Below, piece after piece: positions 23,690 to 35,257 of a stretch of 64,000 nt of DNA (positions are counted from its first letter, which is position 1; the number at the start of each line of letters is the position of its first letter). The translations under genes and the position numbers were made by a program. The stretch covers positions 1-64,000 of the forward strand of contig JANFOE010002209.1 of assembly GCA_025667525.1 (NCBI GenBank), given 5' to 3'. This stretch comes from Glebionis coronaria. Lineage: Eukaryota > Streptophyta > Magnoliopsida > Asterales > Asteraceae. The notes under the pieces are model-generated. The model was given only the letters and a program-made list of their open reading frames with translations. It had not been told where the DNA came from and did not search any database.

Positions 23690-24463
23690 TGGACCATTCT
23701 CAGCTTTTCACCTCACCTCTTTTGCACATTTATTTCCAGATTCAAACCCCTTCTTTAATCACTCAAATCTTTGATCATTTGTTTGATTATTACTTGTTTA
23801 AGAAGTGAATCTTGTTCTTCCATCCCTTCCTCTCCAAGTGCAAAGAGAAGAACACTATCCTAGTGAAGTGTTGAGTCCACCACCAAAGATCCATTGAAGA
23901 TCTAATTTTATACACTTGTAGCTGTGTCATAGTTGTGAAGATCCAAGTAGTTGTGTCTATTTAGAAGTTGTGTATGTACTAAGTATAGTTGTGTAGATTG
24001 GTCCTAGCTACGATTAGGGCTCGACTTTTAGCTTAGAGTCGGAAATTGGTTAAGCGACGTGTACGGTTTTCTCCACCATAAGGAGCTTGTTGTGTAGTGA
24101 ACTCTCGAGTAAGGAGTACTCGAGGAGTGGAGTAGGAATGAGGAGTGAGCTTCGTTGCCGAACCACTATAAATCCTTGGTGTTCGGTTTGATCTTTCTTT
24201 ACCCTTAACTCTTTACATTCTTTATTCTTTATGCATATACATGTGTTAGTATTAGATTAGCTACACTATTATTCTTTATTCTTTGTGGATATAGTTTTGT
24301 TAGTATTAGTTTAGTTACACTATCATTGTTCATATTGTGCATAAGAAGATTTCACATATTTCCTCAAGCCTAAGTTTTTGAAAAAGGATTTTTAGAAACC
24401 ACATTTTAACAAGTAAATATAAGAAACTATTCAACCCCCCCCCCTTCTAGTTTCTACAAGGAA

Positions 24464-25022
24464 GTTAGTTTTTATTATTGTGTTGTTGCTTTTGACAAGG
24501 GGTATGGTCTATAAAAGATATCTTATGTGCTTTAGTTCAGGAAGTAGAATACTTACAAGAATGAAACTGGGAAGTTAATGTCCATACAAGATGAATGTAA
24601 ATGAACCAAAATGATGAACTACGAGTTACAACTTCTCATAAAAATTAATGAAAGATGCCACACATCGTCCATTTATTGTATGTACCTGCATGTGCATATT
24701 GCAGGAGCTTCTGCATTAAGCTCAGCTTCTTACTTTGACTCTGAAAAGAAGTTATGAAAACGTCAACTGTAACCGAACATCGCAGGATCTTCTTCATTAA
24801 GCTCAGCTTCGCACTTTGACCCTGTAAAGAAGTTATGCAGCGAATTAAACAAACAGGTTTTTCTATAGATAGAGAAGTAGAGAACATAGGGAATAACACT
24901 CACCTTCTCATCTCCTAGATGTTGTATACCCCAAGTAACCAATGATAAACAGAAGTTACAGTACTTAAAAAGCATAACATAAAAGGTGATCAAGAAAACT
25001 TAAATATTTTGATCTGTCTTAC
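24464..25022 (-). other. Flank with degenerate exon-like pieces
   Basis: No intact gene. A piece at about 24905-24945 (LVTWGIQHLGDEK before a GTGAG donor) could be the next, decayed myosin exon after 25023, by position and partial likeness to a class XI myosin coiled coil. Below it lies a duplicated segment (24704-24837). 24464-24680 shows nothing I can interpret. Confidence 0.35.
24704..24837 (-). repeat. Duplicated exon-like segment with splice acceptors
   Basis: Two copies of about 54 bases, starting near 24704 and 24784, share CATTAAGCTCAGCTTC and an AAGAAGTTATG tail. Each has a minus-strand acceptor-like CTTTACAG or CTTTTCAG before GTCAAAGT. It looks like a tandemly duplicated small exon with its acceptor. 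The encoded peptide is not recognised. Confidence 0.5.
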
Positions 25023-25236
25023 CTTGAGTTTCTGGTTTTCAGCAGTAAGCTTATTCACGAGTTCATGGTCAACAACCGGGACCTCCTTAATGACTGAAAA
25101 CTTTTTCAATCGTTGTTTTGACAATTTTACGTTCCTTCATGAGCAGCTCTTTAGTTTCATTATATTGAACTATCATCTCTTCCAAAGCGGATTGTAGTTT
25201 TCCATTTTCTTGGATTTTTGTTTCTTCCAAGGCAGC
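25023..25236 (-). pseudogene. Exon fragment of class XI myosin (coiled-coil region)
   Basis: The minus strand has acceptor CTTGCAG at 25237 and donor CAAG/GTAAG at 25021-25022. It encodes AALEETKIQENGKLQSALEE, then NETKELLMKER, and, after a shift of frame, VIKEVPVVDHELVNKLTAEN. This order is characteristic of the coiled coil following the IQ motifs of plant class XI myosins, motors that move organelles on actin. The +1 frameshift, with a TAA in the first frame, makes it non-functional as read. The Athila-lineage element inserted 12 bases upstream of this exon, in the intron. No motor-domain exon is visible upstream, so it is a fragment, perhaps captured. Confidence 0.7.
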
Positions 25237-25248
25237 CTGCAAGGTAAA

Positions 25249-28200
25249 TGATGGTTGTAGAAATACGCCTTTAGGAAAACAACGTATAAATGTGGCAAGT
25301 ATTAAGTTGCACGTTTTAGGAAAAACGTGAAACCGAATAAATGCGGGTTCGTTCTCGAAGGAGGTGTGTGTATTAGGTGCCAAAAATAAAGATCAAGTTT
25401 GGATTAGTGTCGTTTTTGATGAGAAAAGGATGAAAAATAAAGACGAATTACTCTAAAAATTACCATACGACGCGAAAAACGCGAAATCAACAAAACGAAA
25501 AAGTCTTCTAAAAATTACCAAAAAATTACCTTAACTAAAGAAAAATGTAAATAACACAAACATGAAAACCAAAAAGTCTAAAACCATTTTAATAATTTTA
25601 AAATAATTATTAAAGTTAATTAAAACCCTTAAAATTAAATAAAATTCAAAATAAGTCCAAATTAAAACTTTAATGGATGTAAACCTAAAACTATTTATTT
25701 AAAACCTAAAAATTATTTTTGAAATTTTTTAAAAGTAATTAATCTATTTTTAATCTAATTTATAAAAACCGGGAAATAAAATAATAATAATAAATAATCT
25801 AAAAACGTGAAAAATGAAAACTTGGGCTCAAAAAGTCTAGAATGTAACAGGGAATGCAAGAAAATTAAAAAGAAGGAAAATGGCTTATTCTATAAGCTGG
25901 AAACAACTTTAATCATTCGAATTGATTTAATAAGCCCAGCCCAAAAATGCCTTAAGTCTAATTCGAAACCAAACTCTACCAGTAAAAGTCCCAAGGGCGT
26001 ACCGGTAGAGTTGTTGGTGTGTGAGGAGGATGGCACAGGTTCGAGTCCTGGCCAGTCCTTTTTGCACAAAATATATTTTTTACTTTTTCTTTTTATCTAA
26101 ACACACCTGGTGACTTTCCTAACCACAAAAAACAGAATTCAACTGAAAATAGACTAGATTAAAAGCCAAAAAAGAAAGAAAAACGTGATAAAAATTTGAA
26201 AATTAGCTACAATAAAAACAACGGCTAGAAAATGTATGTGTCAGTGGATGTAGTGTTCCCACTGTTCCACAGGTCTGGTGACAAATTGACTTGGATATTG
26301 CTCGTTGCGTGGTTTTAATTAGATCCAAAGGCACCCCCACAACCAGTTGGGTTGTGGGGAGTCAAATCAAGCACAAAAAACACACTTTGCACATAAGATC
26401 ACACAGAAAGCATCAAACTCAGTCACTGATATGGGCAATATGGTCTGGGGGGTTCCTTAGCTGATCTATTTAGCACAAGGACGAATTTCAACCTACCATA
26501 AGTCTCACAAATCCTAACCAAAACACAAGTTAACAGACTACAAATGCTAGATTACACTAACCTCTAACAACATGCAAGATTTCAATGAAATTTATACTAA
26601 ATCAAGACAGAAAGAAGGCTACTGATTTTTACTAGCTGTATGCAAAATTTTAACAAACAAATTCCTTTTAAAACCTTCTAAACTGAATACCCAAGACTGC
26701 TATGTCCTGTTTAAACCTAACAAAGTGTTTCTAGGTAGCTTTTAAACCAAAAACGTGTCAAATTTTTAGCTTAAACCATATTCCCAAACACCCCGTTAAT
26801 TACAGAAATGAAAATTACCAAACAGATTCTTAACAAACTACACACAATCTAATTTAAACTATTTCTGACATGCATATAAAGGCTTAACAAGCATGAATCA
26901 ACCAGTTAATCTAGCATACTAAACAAATCCACAAATCACCAAGCATAGAATCATCAAATTAAAACAGCTAGGAGGGTTCAAGCCTTAGGGTTTTATACCT
27001 TGTGGGACCCACAATCCAGGCCCCACTATGGCTGCATTGCCAGCTCCTTTCAGTCTAAACTGAGCTTACGGCTTGGTAGGATGGCTGTTTATATGTAGAG
27101 AAGGTGACCAATATCTTCAAGGTACAAGAGAGAAGAAAAAAAAACTTGTCTTGCTTTGTTCCCGCACAAACACCACAAAACCAATAGAAAGAAGCTTTTG
27201 GTAATCAAAAGGCCATAAGCTTGCAGTTTATGGATTTTGATACAGTAAGAGATAGTACAATGAATAAAACCTGATTTTCAGATCAACCTTTTTGAAACAC
27301 TTTTTTCTTTTTTTTGAAACAATATTTCTGAAAAGAACCACTTGTAATCAACTAAACAACACAAACTTGAATCACCTCAACAAAGATCCACTTTCACTTC
27401 AACTTTGTTGACTGATACAAGCTTTTTAAAAAAATTCCAAGAACTTTTGAAACGGATTTTCTTGATAAAAATTAAACTACCATTGCAAAACAAAGTAAAT
27501 GATTAAACTAATTTTAAAACAGTAAATGGAACTCAATATTTGCTAAAAAGATTGAAGTTTCATTGTCATTAATAATTCAATTTTTTTACAAAATACTGGA
27601 ACAAGAAGCTTATGCCACATACGGCTTAGCTTTTATACACAACTAAGGAAGAATCTAGAAAAAGGAGAATACAATGAAACCCTAACAGCTATAAATTTCC
27701 CAGTGTGCCCTTGCTTGACTAATTTGAAATTGGTCAAAACTCCTTCACGTGAATGATGTTGATATGCTACCTGTTGCCTTAATCTTAGACGTTCATCACA
27801 TGCCTCTGGGACCAAGTTTGGACCCTTGGTCGTTAGATATCTGAAAGATGCCATATTTGCTATAAAAAGTGAAGAAGGGGAATGACGTGTGGGGTCCAGG
27901 TGGTTACGGGTGAAAGGATTGTTGGGTGGGTTGTGATTAGGGCTAGATTAATTACCAATCTGCATCTTGTGGGATCAAACCCCCTTGTTTATGGGTTAAT
28001 TGTTCCTGGGTTTAATTAGGGTTTATGGGGTGTTAAAAAGGGGTTTTAATCTATTTTAGGGTGGGATTAATTTAAAATTGGTGTTTAAGAGGGAAAAAGA
28101 TAACTGATTAGTAAATCAGTTATTAAGTTTGGGTGGAAAGGTGACGTGGGTGGAGGGGTGAATGTGATTGGAGGGTTTATTAGAGTGGGTGACGTGGAGT

Positions 28201-28751
28201 GGTGGTATTGGTGGGGAGGGGTTTCTTTGTCTGCCCGAAAAGGCCCCCCATGTATCTAAATGTATCTAAATGTATGCATAGCAAGTTTCACACAACTTAC
28301 ACCCATTTCCTTTGTTTTCAAACTTTTCATTTTTGCAAATTGACCACAAAAAGATTTATAAATCTTTGTTCCAAGGATATTTCTTCTAATTTGACCATTC
28401 TTCAAGGACCATTAATGTATAATCTCATCATTTTTGGGACCCAATGTGTAATTTAGAGTTTAACAAGGGTTTAAAATGACAAGTCTTCAAAAGTAGAGGG
28501 ACCAATCTTGCTAATTCTTCAAACTTCAAGGACTTCAAAGGAAAATCATGATTCGGGTCCGGTTCTTTGTGCGGCTTCATTTCCCGTGTTCGTTTTTGCT
28601 TCATTCTTGTGATCTTTTGTTGATTTCACGATATTCGTACCTAATATACACAATGAACAAACACAAGCATATATTTGGGTATTTTGATGATATTTTAAGC
28701 ATTTTAAGCCCGATTTGGACGATGAGACTATGTATAATTGCAGTCTCATCA
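25249..28751 (-). mobile_element. 3' LTR of Athila-lineage element C
   Basis: Starts TGATGG and ends TCTCATCA, so the LTR termini are TGAT...ATCA. It is a near copy of 35258-38729, and 5-bp duplications GTAAA flank the whole element (25244-25248 and 38730-38734). LTRs of about 3.5 kb are long. It contains a tRNA-like sequence on the plus strand near 25996-26062. Immediately inside it (28752) lies a polypurine tract on the minus strand, ATGGGGGAG. Confidence 0.92.
25996..26062 (+). other. tRNA-like sequence with Pol III boxes inside the LTR
   Basis: An A-box-like GGTAGAGTTGTTGG (26004-26017), a perfect B box GGTTCGAGTCC (26038-26048) within a short T-arm (CAGG...CCTG), and a T5 run at 26058-26062 that could terminate Pol III. 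The acceptor stem does not pair, so it is not a functional tRNA but a tRNA-derived relic or SINE head. The copy at about 36016-36082 has the first B-box G changed to T. It is antisense to the retroelement. Confidence 0.55.
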
Positions 28752-30615
28752 CTCCCCCATAATAAACCATCGCCGTGTCCCCACGCAATGCTAGAATTAA
28801 GTATCATAGCACTTCCAAAATTCATTTTATGATGACATTTATTAAAGACATAAACTTAAATAAACTACTACACGCGTTTTAGACATAATATATTATTTCA
28901 TCACGATTAAGTGACTTTTAGGATTATAGAATAAGAACACGTGAATGCCTCATAGAGATAAGTTCGTCATCCTCGGTTTTCACTCAATTCCATGCTAAGC
29001 GTGTAACGAGATCATTGTTATTATAAGTTAGTAACTCAATCATTACTCATGAGTGTTAATTATATATCAAAACTCCCTTATTATTACTTGGTATCTCTTA
29101 TATTTTATTTTGTCTTAATGATCACGAGGATACATCATTGACTTATGCGTGAATAGAGATTAACTCCAAAAATAGAGTCTTAACGGTGTAACCTAAATCA
29201 TTAAATTAATAATTCAATAGACAACGATGTCAAGAAATTAAGTCAACAAAAAGGATCGATAAACATGGTTTTAGAACAGTTTTGAACATGAGACTTATTA
29301 CCATGACTTTTATTATCCGCCTCATCATCGGTGGTTTTATTATCTTTGTTTACCTCCATCTTTTATTCAACTTCGCCATGAAGCTTTTATTATGACTTTG
29401 GTCTTGCCCTTGTCTTTTATTTTCCGCCATCATCGGTGGTTTTATTATGACTTGACGTATATCCTCACGCTAAAGCGAATTTTGGATCTTTAAGGCTTCA
29501 AAGATTAAGGCTTGATTCACTTTCAACTTTGCATAGATTTTTCGGCTTTGGGAGCTTCAAATATTTGCTTAATTCAGGTGAGCACTTGAAATCTTTTTAT
29601 TGGGTGAAACCTTTGATTATTCGGGTGCCAATACTTCAAAATCGTGACGCTGGAAAATCCTCAATGTTTTCCCAATTTAATTACATGGAAGCTACTAAAA
29701 CAAATTAGAAACCAACAATAGAGACTAAACCGTTAAATCAATATTTATTAACAATTTATTTATATACAAGTATGGGGAGAATAAGCAATAATTACTACAC
29801 ATAAGATCGTGAAGATTACGTAACTTATAATAACTCTATCATTTCTCGTCCTTATTTAAGAGACTTAGCCTAAAAAGTTAAGGAATAGAAGCTAAGTGCT
29901 CAACACGCACGGTCGAGTAAAAAATTACTCTTATTCTCACCATCGGAAAACCTACTTCGTGTCTTAAACACTTATGAAGAATACGAAAAAAAAAATTAAA
30001 ATTTGGCCATTTTTAGCCTTATTTGCAACAAAACAAGAACAAAATGATGAATATTGGATTGCGTGTTGACGTAAGCAAGGTGAAGCATCTACTCACCCCC
30101 TATACTAAAACTAAACATTGTCCTCACTGTTTCGAGTCTAGGGGTGAAACACCCCCATACTAGAGACGTAGTCGAATGCTTAATCTCGAGCATGGAAAGG
30201 GTAAAATGAATAACCTAAAAGCCGTTTATGAATTATGCTAATAAGATAAATGTTAGAACATAAAAGGATATCATCGGATATCGGAATCTCCAAAGGAAAC
30301 GATCGAAGCTCGAGTGCTACGTAAAACGAACACGAGAGGCTTCAATGATGTCGATGTACCTAATGAATCACAATCACAAACAACCACGAAACAAAGGTTG
30401 GAAGAGCACAAGTCCTCTCGTTACGTTAACTAAGAAAGCGATAATATGTACAAGGATAAACATGGGAACTCCCCCACGAGGCACCTTGTTTTTTATAACT
30501 GAGTCAAGAGCTCGACTCAAATCCCCACAAATGTGATCATTTGGGGATTATCATGGTATGGTCATTTTTGGTGGGGCTTACATGATAAACAATGCCCAAA
30601 AGTACGCGGAGTACT
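28752..30615 (-). mobile_element. Element C, 3' untranslated internal region
   Basis: 1.86 kb without ORF on the coding strand between the last ORF and the polypurine tract at 28752. Four copies of a 'cttttattatgacttt / cttttattntccgcc' type phrase around 29300-29450 form a loose repeat. No reverse transcriptase, RNase H or integrase motif is present in any frame. Confidence 0.6.
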
Positions 30616-32256
30616 TTAAAAACCCAATATACGTATACCGGGGTCAAAGATAGCGTCTTCGTTTTCGGATGAAAGACAAAACAACGCCACTTCAACATGT
30701 GCTAGAAACCCAAAGGGTTTGAAGAAAAGAGATGAGAAGTAGAAGAGTGGGGCAATGGGTGGGGATCCTAAACAATGAGCTACTCGAGTTAGACTCAGAC
30801 CAAGCAAATAGATATGATTTCCATTTATTGCATCGGTGAAAGACCGAGATTTCCCTTTACAAGCAATTCTGGGGTCGTAGATCTCGTCCTCGGTGGAGAA
30901 ACGTGAGGAAACATAAGGGGCTTCCCCCACACTAAAACCACACATACCATCGTCAAAAGGAGTAGACGAGGTGGTAGCACTCATAAAAAGTAGTGATGAC
31001 GGAGTTAGACATGTAGAAAAATCTTTTAAATTAAATTTAAAATCCTTTCCTTTTTCATAATTCAAAAACTCTTTATGACAACCCGATTTTATAATGTCGA
31101 AAATATTTGGCGTTTCTAAAACGAGGTTAGGCACACTAAAGATTCTCACATTAACGTCATTGGTGGGAGGGGGTGGGTTGTACAAAGTCTCAAAACGATG
31201 ATCGACAAAGAACACCGCCCCCTCGGGGTCTACATATTCATCATCCTTATGAACGTCGATCTCTTCGATTTCTTCATCGTAGATAGGCTTGTCAAACCAA
31301 GGTTTGTAATTTCCCTCGTTAATGATTTTAGAAACTCTCTCGAAAAGATCGCGATCAAGTACGAAACCATCATTCATTTGTGGGGATCGTTGATAAGTTA
31401 GATCCTCACGAATGTGGTGAATGTAATTCCCATTTGATGAGTGTTGATTAGGTAACTCCTCGAGAATTGGATTATGAAGTTCGTGAGTTGGTTCGTCATC
31501 ATGAAAAATTAGACGTTCCAACTCATCAAGTTCGGCCTCGACGTTGGAAAAATCGACCTCACTCGTAGGTGGAAGTGGAGGTAAAAGAGCTAGCTCTCGT
31601 GTGATTATTTCCTCGATCTCGGGCTCAAAGACGAAATCATCATACTCACCACATGTTGAACTCTTTTTGGGAGAATCAAATATCGCTCGTGGATTTTTGA
31701 GTATGTGATTAATTTTGGCAAAATCGTTCTCGTCTTCCTCGTCAAAGAAAGTGTCGATGTGAGAACTCACAACCATGGTCTTACAAGTCAAGTGACTACG
31801 CTTAGGTGACCTTTCTATGACGATTGGATATAGATCGATAAAACCTTTAGCCTCAACGAATTTTGGGCTAGATAATGGAGGCACTTCAAAAGATTTAGAA
31901 GTTGATGCCTCAAAGACGTGGTCCTTCGAAGGTGGTGAAAACGAGTCCATTTTTGTCATTGTCGTGATGGCACTAACGTCGACCTTCGGAATTGGTGTTT
32001 CACCGAATAAATCCTACAAATATTTTTCATCCATAAATTTACGCATACCAATTTGAATTAAGTACACGTATTCTTTGTCATTAAAATCATCGTCTTTAAA
32101 ACCGTTCCTTTTAATTCTTTCAAAACATGCGTCAAGCCTCATATTTTCCGCTAAAGTTAACATTTTAAAATCATTAGAATTTGAAACTTTGTTTTTATTA
32201 AGATCATTAGGAATTTGGGATCTATTTGTGGAAAAAATCCATTTTTTGTTCCCCAT
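30616..32256 (-). pseudogene. Element C third ORF: acidic protein of unknown function in place of RT
   Basis: The open stretch 30616-31959 encodes 447 residues; the same frame continues upstream to 32256 across one TAG (32014-32016), about 546 codons in all. The N-terminal part still follows the protease region. Features: Pro/Ser-rich start (SFSPPSKDHVFEAST), strongly acidic middle with two DE-rich clusters (EPEIEEIITREL; YDEEIEEIDVHKDDEYVDPE), a PPPPTNDVNV segment, and a hydrophobic tail (APLFYFSSLFFKPFGFLA). None of the reverse transcriptase blocks, nor YxDD, is present. I do not recognise a fold. Its survival as a long open frame in a degraded element suggests it was selected until recently. 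Confidence 0.6.
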
Positions 32257-33176
32257 ACGACATCGTTAATTTTCCACCGTGAATGTCGATTACGGCTCGA
32301 GCCATCGATAAAAAAGGGACGACCTAAAATAATGGGACATTTAGGATCGCACTCGTAATCGGAAATGACGAAATCCGCGGGAAAAATAAAAGTTCCTATT
32401 TTAACGTAGACATCCTCGGCTATTCCAATTGCTTTCAAAGGTGTACAATTTGCTAGCTCGATTGTCATGTTCGTGGGGGTAAGGCAAGGCAATCTCATCA
32501 ATTTCCAAAGAGAATGAGGCATGAGATTGATGCTAGCACCTAAGTCGGCAAGTGCTAAACATCCCTCAATCTCGGAAAAATCACAAGGTAGTAGAAATTG
32601 GTCTGGATCTTTTTCCTTTCTCGGCATACGCCTTTTAGGATTTTGTAGAAGAATCGAGGCACAAGTTTCTTCAAGGGTTACATTGGTAAGGTCGATAAAG
32701 CTCTCTTTTTGAACCGTGGATGGAATTTGAGGTACACGAGGGTGTGCACTCCTTTCCTTGGTCGCCACGTTCATCCCCTCGACTTTAGAACATGAAGACG
32801 TTTGAGAAGTCAAGGGTCGAGATGAAGTAACAATTCTAAAACCACTAAGGTTTGGGGAAATGGAACGACCTTTTCCAATAGTTGAGGTGGCTTTACATTG
32901 TTCTTTCGGATTAGCAACGGTGTCACTAGGTAACGGACTCGATGATGAAGCCGAAGACTTGTTCATTATAGCCGAAAACATCTTTTTAATGTCGATTTGT
33001 CCTTGTTCAATTTTCGTGTTTTGATTTCTCAACGTCGTGGAAAACTTGTTTTTCAAAGTACCAATTTCTCCCTCTAATCGTCTCATATTAGCCTCATTCA
33101 TTTTCATGTAATTTTGAAAATCGTTTGACTAACTATTTTGATTAGAATTAAAGTTTAATTGGTTTTGATTACTTCT
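32157..33176 (-). pseudogene. Element C protease region
   Basis: It continues the gag frame after two stops (33177-33179 and near 33126). An N-terminal helix-rich part (MRRLEGEIGTLKNKFSTTLR) and the Ser-rich linker SSSSPLPSDTVANP lead to the protease: LADLGASINLMPHSLW carries the DLGAS form of the aspartic active site, found in Athila-type elements. CPIILGRPFF marks the C-terminal flap side. Soon after, near 32270-32300, the family-like continuation (ARAVIDIHGGKLTMSYGEQK) reads in another frame, so one or two frameshifts separate it from the next ORF. Confidence 0.75.
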
Positions 33177-34283
33177 TTAAAAATTCCCTTGGTTGTTGTT
33201 GTTTGAAAAATTCGAGTTTTGGTTATTATCTCGATTTTGCCAACTTAAGTTACGACCTTGATTATAACCTTGATTTTGAAAATTTACTTGTTGATTATTT
33301 CCTTGAAAATTGTTTCGGTTTTGATTAAAATTATTGCCTTGATTGTTGTAATTCGTGTTTTGCGATGGACCGGCGTTATTTTGATTTTGATTTGAAAAAT
33401 TATTATTTAACGCGTTTACGTTCGACATTTGGCCATCCGTAGCCGCACAATCGTAATATATATGTGGTCCACCACAATACGTACACGAAACCTCGACCGC
33501 TTTCACCGTAGCGGGAGCGTCCTTCTTTTGCATTTCGATGAGATAAGACGTAAACACATTCGTCAATTTATCAACTTTTGAATCAATCCTCTCAATATCG
33601 CGATTAGAACTAATAACGTTGGCGACATTGGCAACACTCGGTGTGCTACGGAGTTGGAAGAACTTGGATCTATTTTCGATAATCATCAAAGCGTCTTTCG
33701 GAGTTTTACACAAAAAGTTGCCACCGGCGGCGGAATTCAACGAATCTTGTTCTTGGAAACTAAGACCGTTGTAAAACGTATCGATTTGGTGCAACTCGGA
33801 AAAGCCGTGGTGAGGACATTGCCTAAGAAATTCCTTAAAGCGATCCCACGCGTCTCTAAACGATTCATTAGGTTTTTGTTCAAATCTTGTAATCTCGTTT
33901 TTGAAAAACGTCGTCTTAGACGGTGGAAAAAAATGATTAACGAATTTGGACACGAGATCCTTCCACGTGATTATGGAATTAGGTGGCTCTTTCTCGTACC
34001 AATCCTTGGCGGCACCATCGATCGAGTACGGAAAAAGCATAAGCTTGACGACATCGGTGTCGACGTTCTTAAACTTGCTCGTGGCTAAAAGACGATCGAA
34101 ATTTCGAATGTGATCGTGAGGATTATCGGCTTCACGACCTCGAAACTTCGTAGCTTGGATTAACGAAAGCATTCCGCTCTTAATCTCAAAATTCTCCGTC
34201 TCGATGGCGGGAATTATGATCGCGTCTCCATAACCCTCGGTGGGTGCTTAGAGCATTTCCATCATCGTACGATTCTCGGCCAT
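33177..34283 (-). pseudogene. Element C gag (Athila type)
   Basis: The start at ATG 34283 gives MAENRTMMEML, a stop TAA at 34248-34250 where CAA is expected, then APTEGYGDAIIIPAIETENF: a typical Athila-type Gag beginning. The open part from 34172 reads DNPHDHIRNFDRLLATSKF, LMLFPYSIDGAAKDWYEKEP, FFPPSKTTFFKNEITRFEQ, WDRFKEFLRQCPHHG and TFYNGLS, the retrotransposon Gag domain. A single zinc-knuckle-like CTYCGGPHIYYDC follows. The C-terminus (about residues 240-331 of the open frame) is almost pure Asn/Gln/Gly, a low-complexity tail. It ends in TAA at 33177. Confidence 0.85.
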
Positions 34284-35236
34284 CTCGTCTACGGTTTCGA
34301 CAACGATATTAGGAACGTACGTTTCTAAAGTTCGCCTACGTTGTCGATTCTTTCGATTTCGATTGCGTCGATTCGATGCGTCGCTAGAATTCGTATATTC
34401 CTTCGATCGAGTGCGCCTGCACTAAACGTAGAATGAGGGGTAGCAACGAAGATTCTTTTTGGGTTTTTACGATTTTTCAATTTTTTGGTTTTTAATTGTT
34501 TTTTGGATTTTTTGGTGTATTACGTAGACAAAAATCTACAAATCTCTCCTCGAATTGACTTTCTCGATTAAAGGAGCCTCAAGGAATGAAAACGGTCACG
34601 TGAAGTGACCGCTTTCGATGACTTTAGAACGTTGGTGGAACACCAAAACGTTCAAGAGGGTTTAATCTTGAAAACAAGCAAATATATATGATACGTAGAT
34701 AATACTTGGGCGGAAAACCCTCGATTAGCCCTCTTTCTCAAAACACGCACAAGCAAGCGAAGGAAACGAGGCACGCGAAGCACTTAAGAGCCTTTTTCCT
34801 TTAGGTCGTGAAATACAACCGCCTTATACCCACCTTATAGTTTGTGTTTTTCAAAATTAAGCCTCACGAAAGTATTTATCTATTTTGCCTTTAATTTTTT
34901 CTTTCGATTCGAATACAATGATTGAGTGATGAAATCCCAAATCAAGGTTACGTTTTCACGCTTTTGGAGAGATACTGTAAATTTATTGTGATACGTATAC
35001 AATATAGTAATGTTATTCACAAACAAAACGAAAACGATAATGGTATATCTACAATATAGTAAAATGATTTTTTTGGTGTGTTTAGTTTAGGAAAACTAAA
35101 CACGTTTTTTGGATATTCTATAATATAGTAGTAAAAAATAAAAAGGAGTATGTACGTTATATACGCTTTCCAAAAATGGAAAGAAAAAACGCACTACGAA
35201 CACAAACACGATATCTAGTATGGCACTAAAAACACC

Positions 35237-35254
35237 TCCCCGGTAGCGGCGCTA
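35237..35254 (-). other. Primer-binding site of element C (tRNA-Asp type)
   Basis: Minus strand TAGCGCCGCTACCGGGGA matches 15 of 18 bases of TGGCGCCGTTGCCGGGGA, the tRNA-Asp primer site usual in Athila-type elements. It begins three bases from the LTR border at 35258. The first and third mismatches are G-to-A on this strand. Confidence 0.75.
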
Positions 35255-35257
35255 AAA

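Larger units (their letters stand above)
23205..24458 (+). mobile_element. SIRE-2 3' LTR
   Basis: The 1254-base LTR starts TGTTAATGCAATAATG right after the polypurine tract and ends TTTCTACA at 24458, after a C10 run. Length and the C-rich end (ATTCAACCCCCC) are typical of SIRE LTRs. It has a TATA box at 23681-23689 and the repeated GATAAGGTACCGC motif 45-75 bases before it. The adjacent AGGAA (24459-24463) would be the target duplication; the other copy is off the left side. Confidence 0.85.

Noticed and set aside
33654..34088. 144-codon plus-strand frame opposite element C gag
   Set aside because: Mirror of the Gag frame; Arg/Lys-rich by codon complement only.
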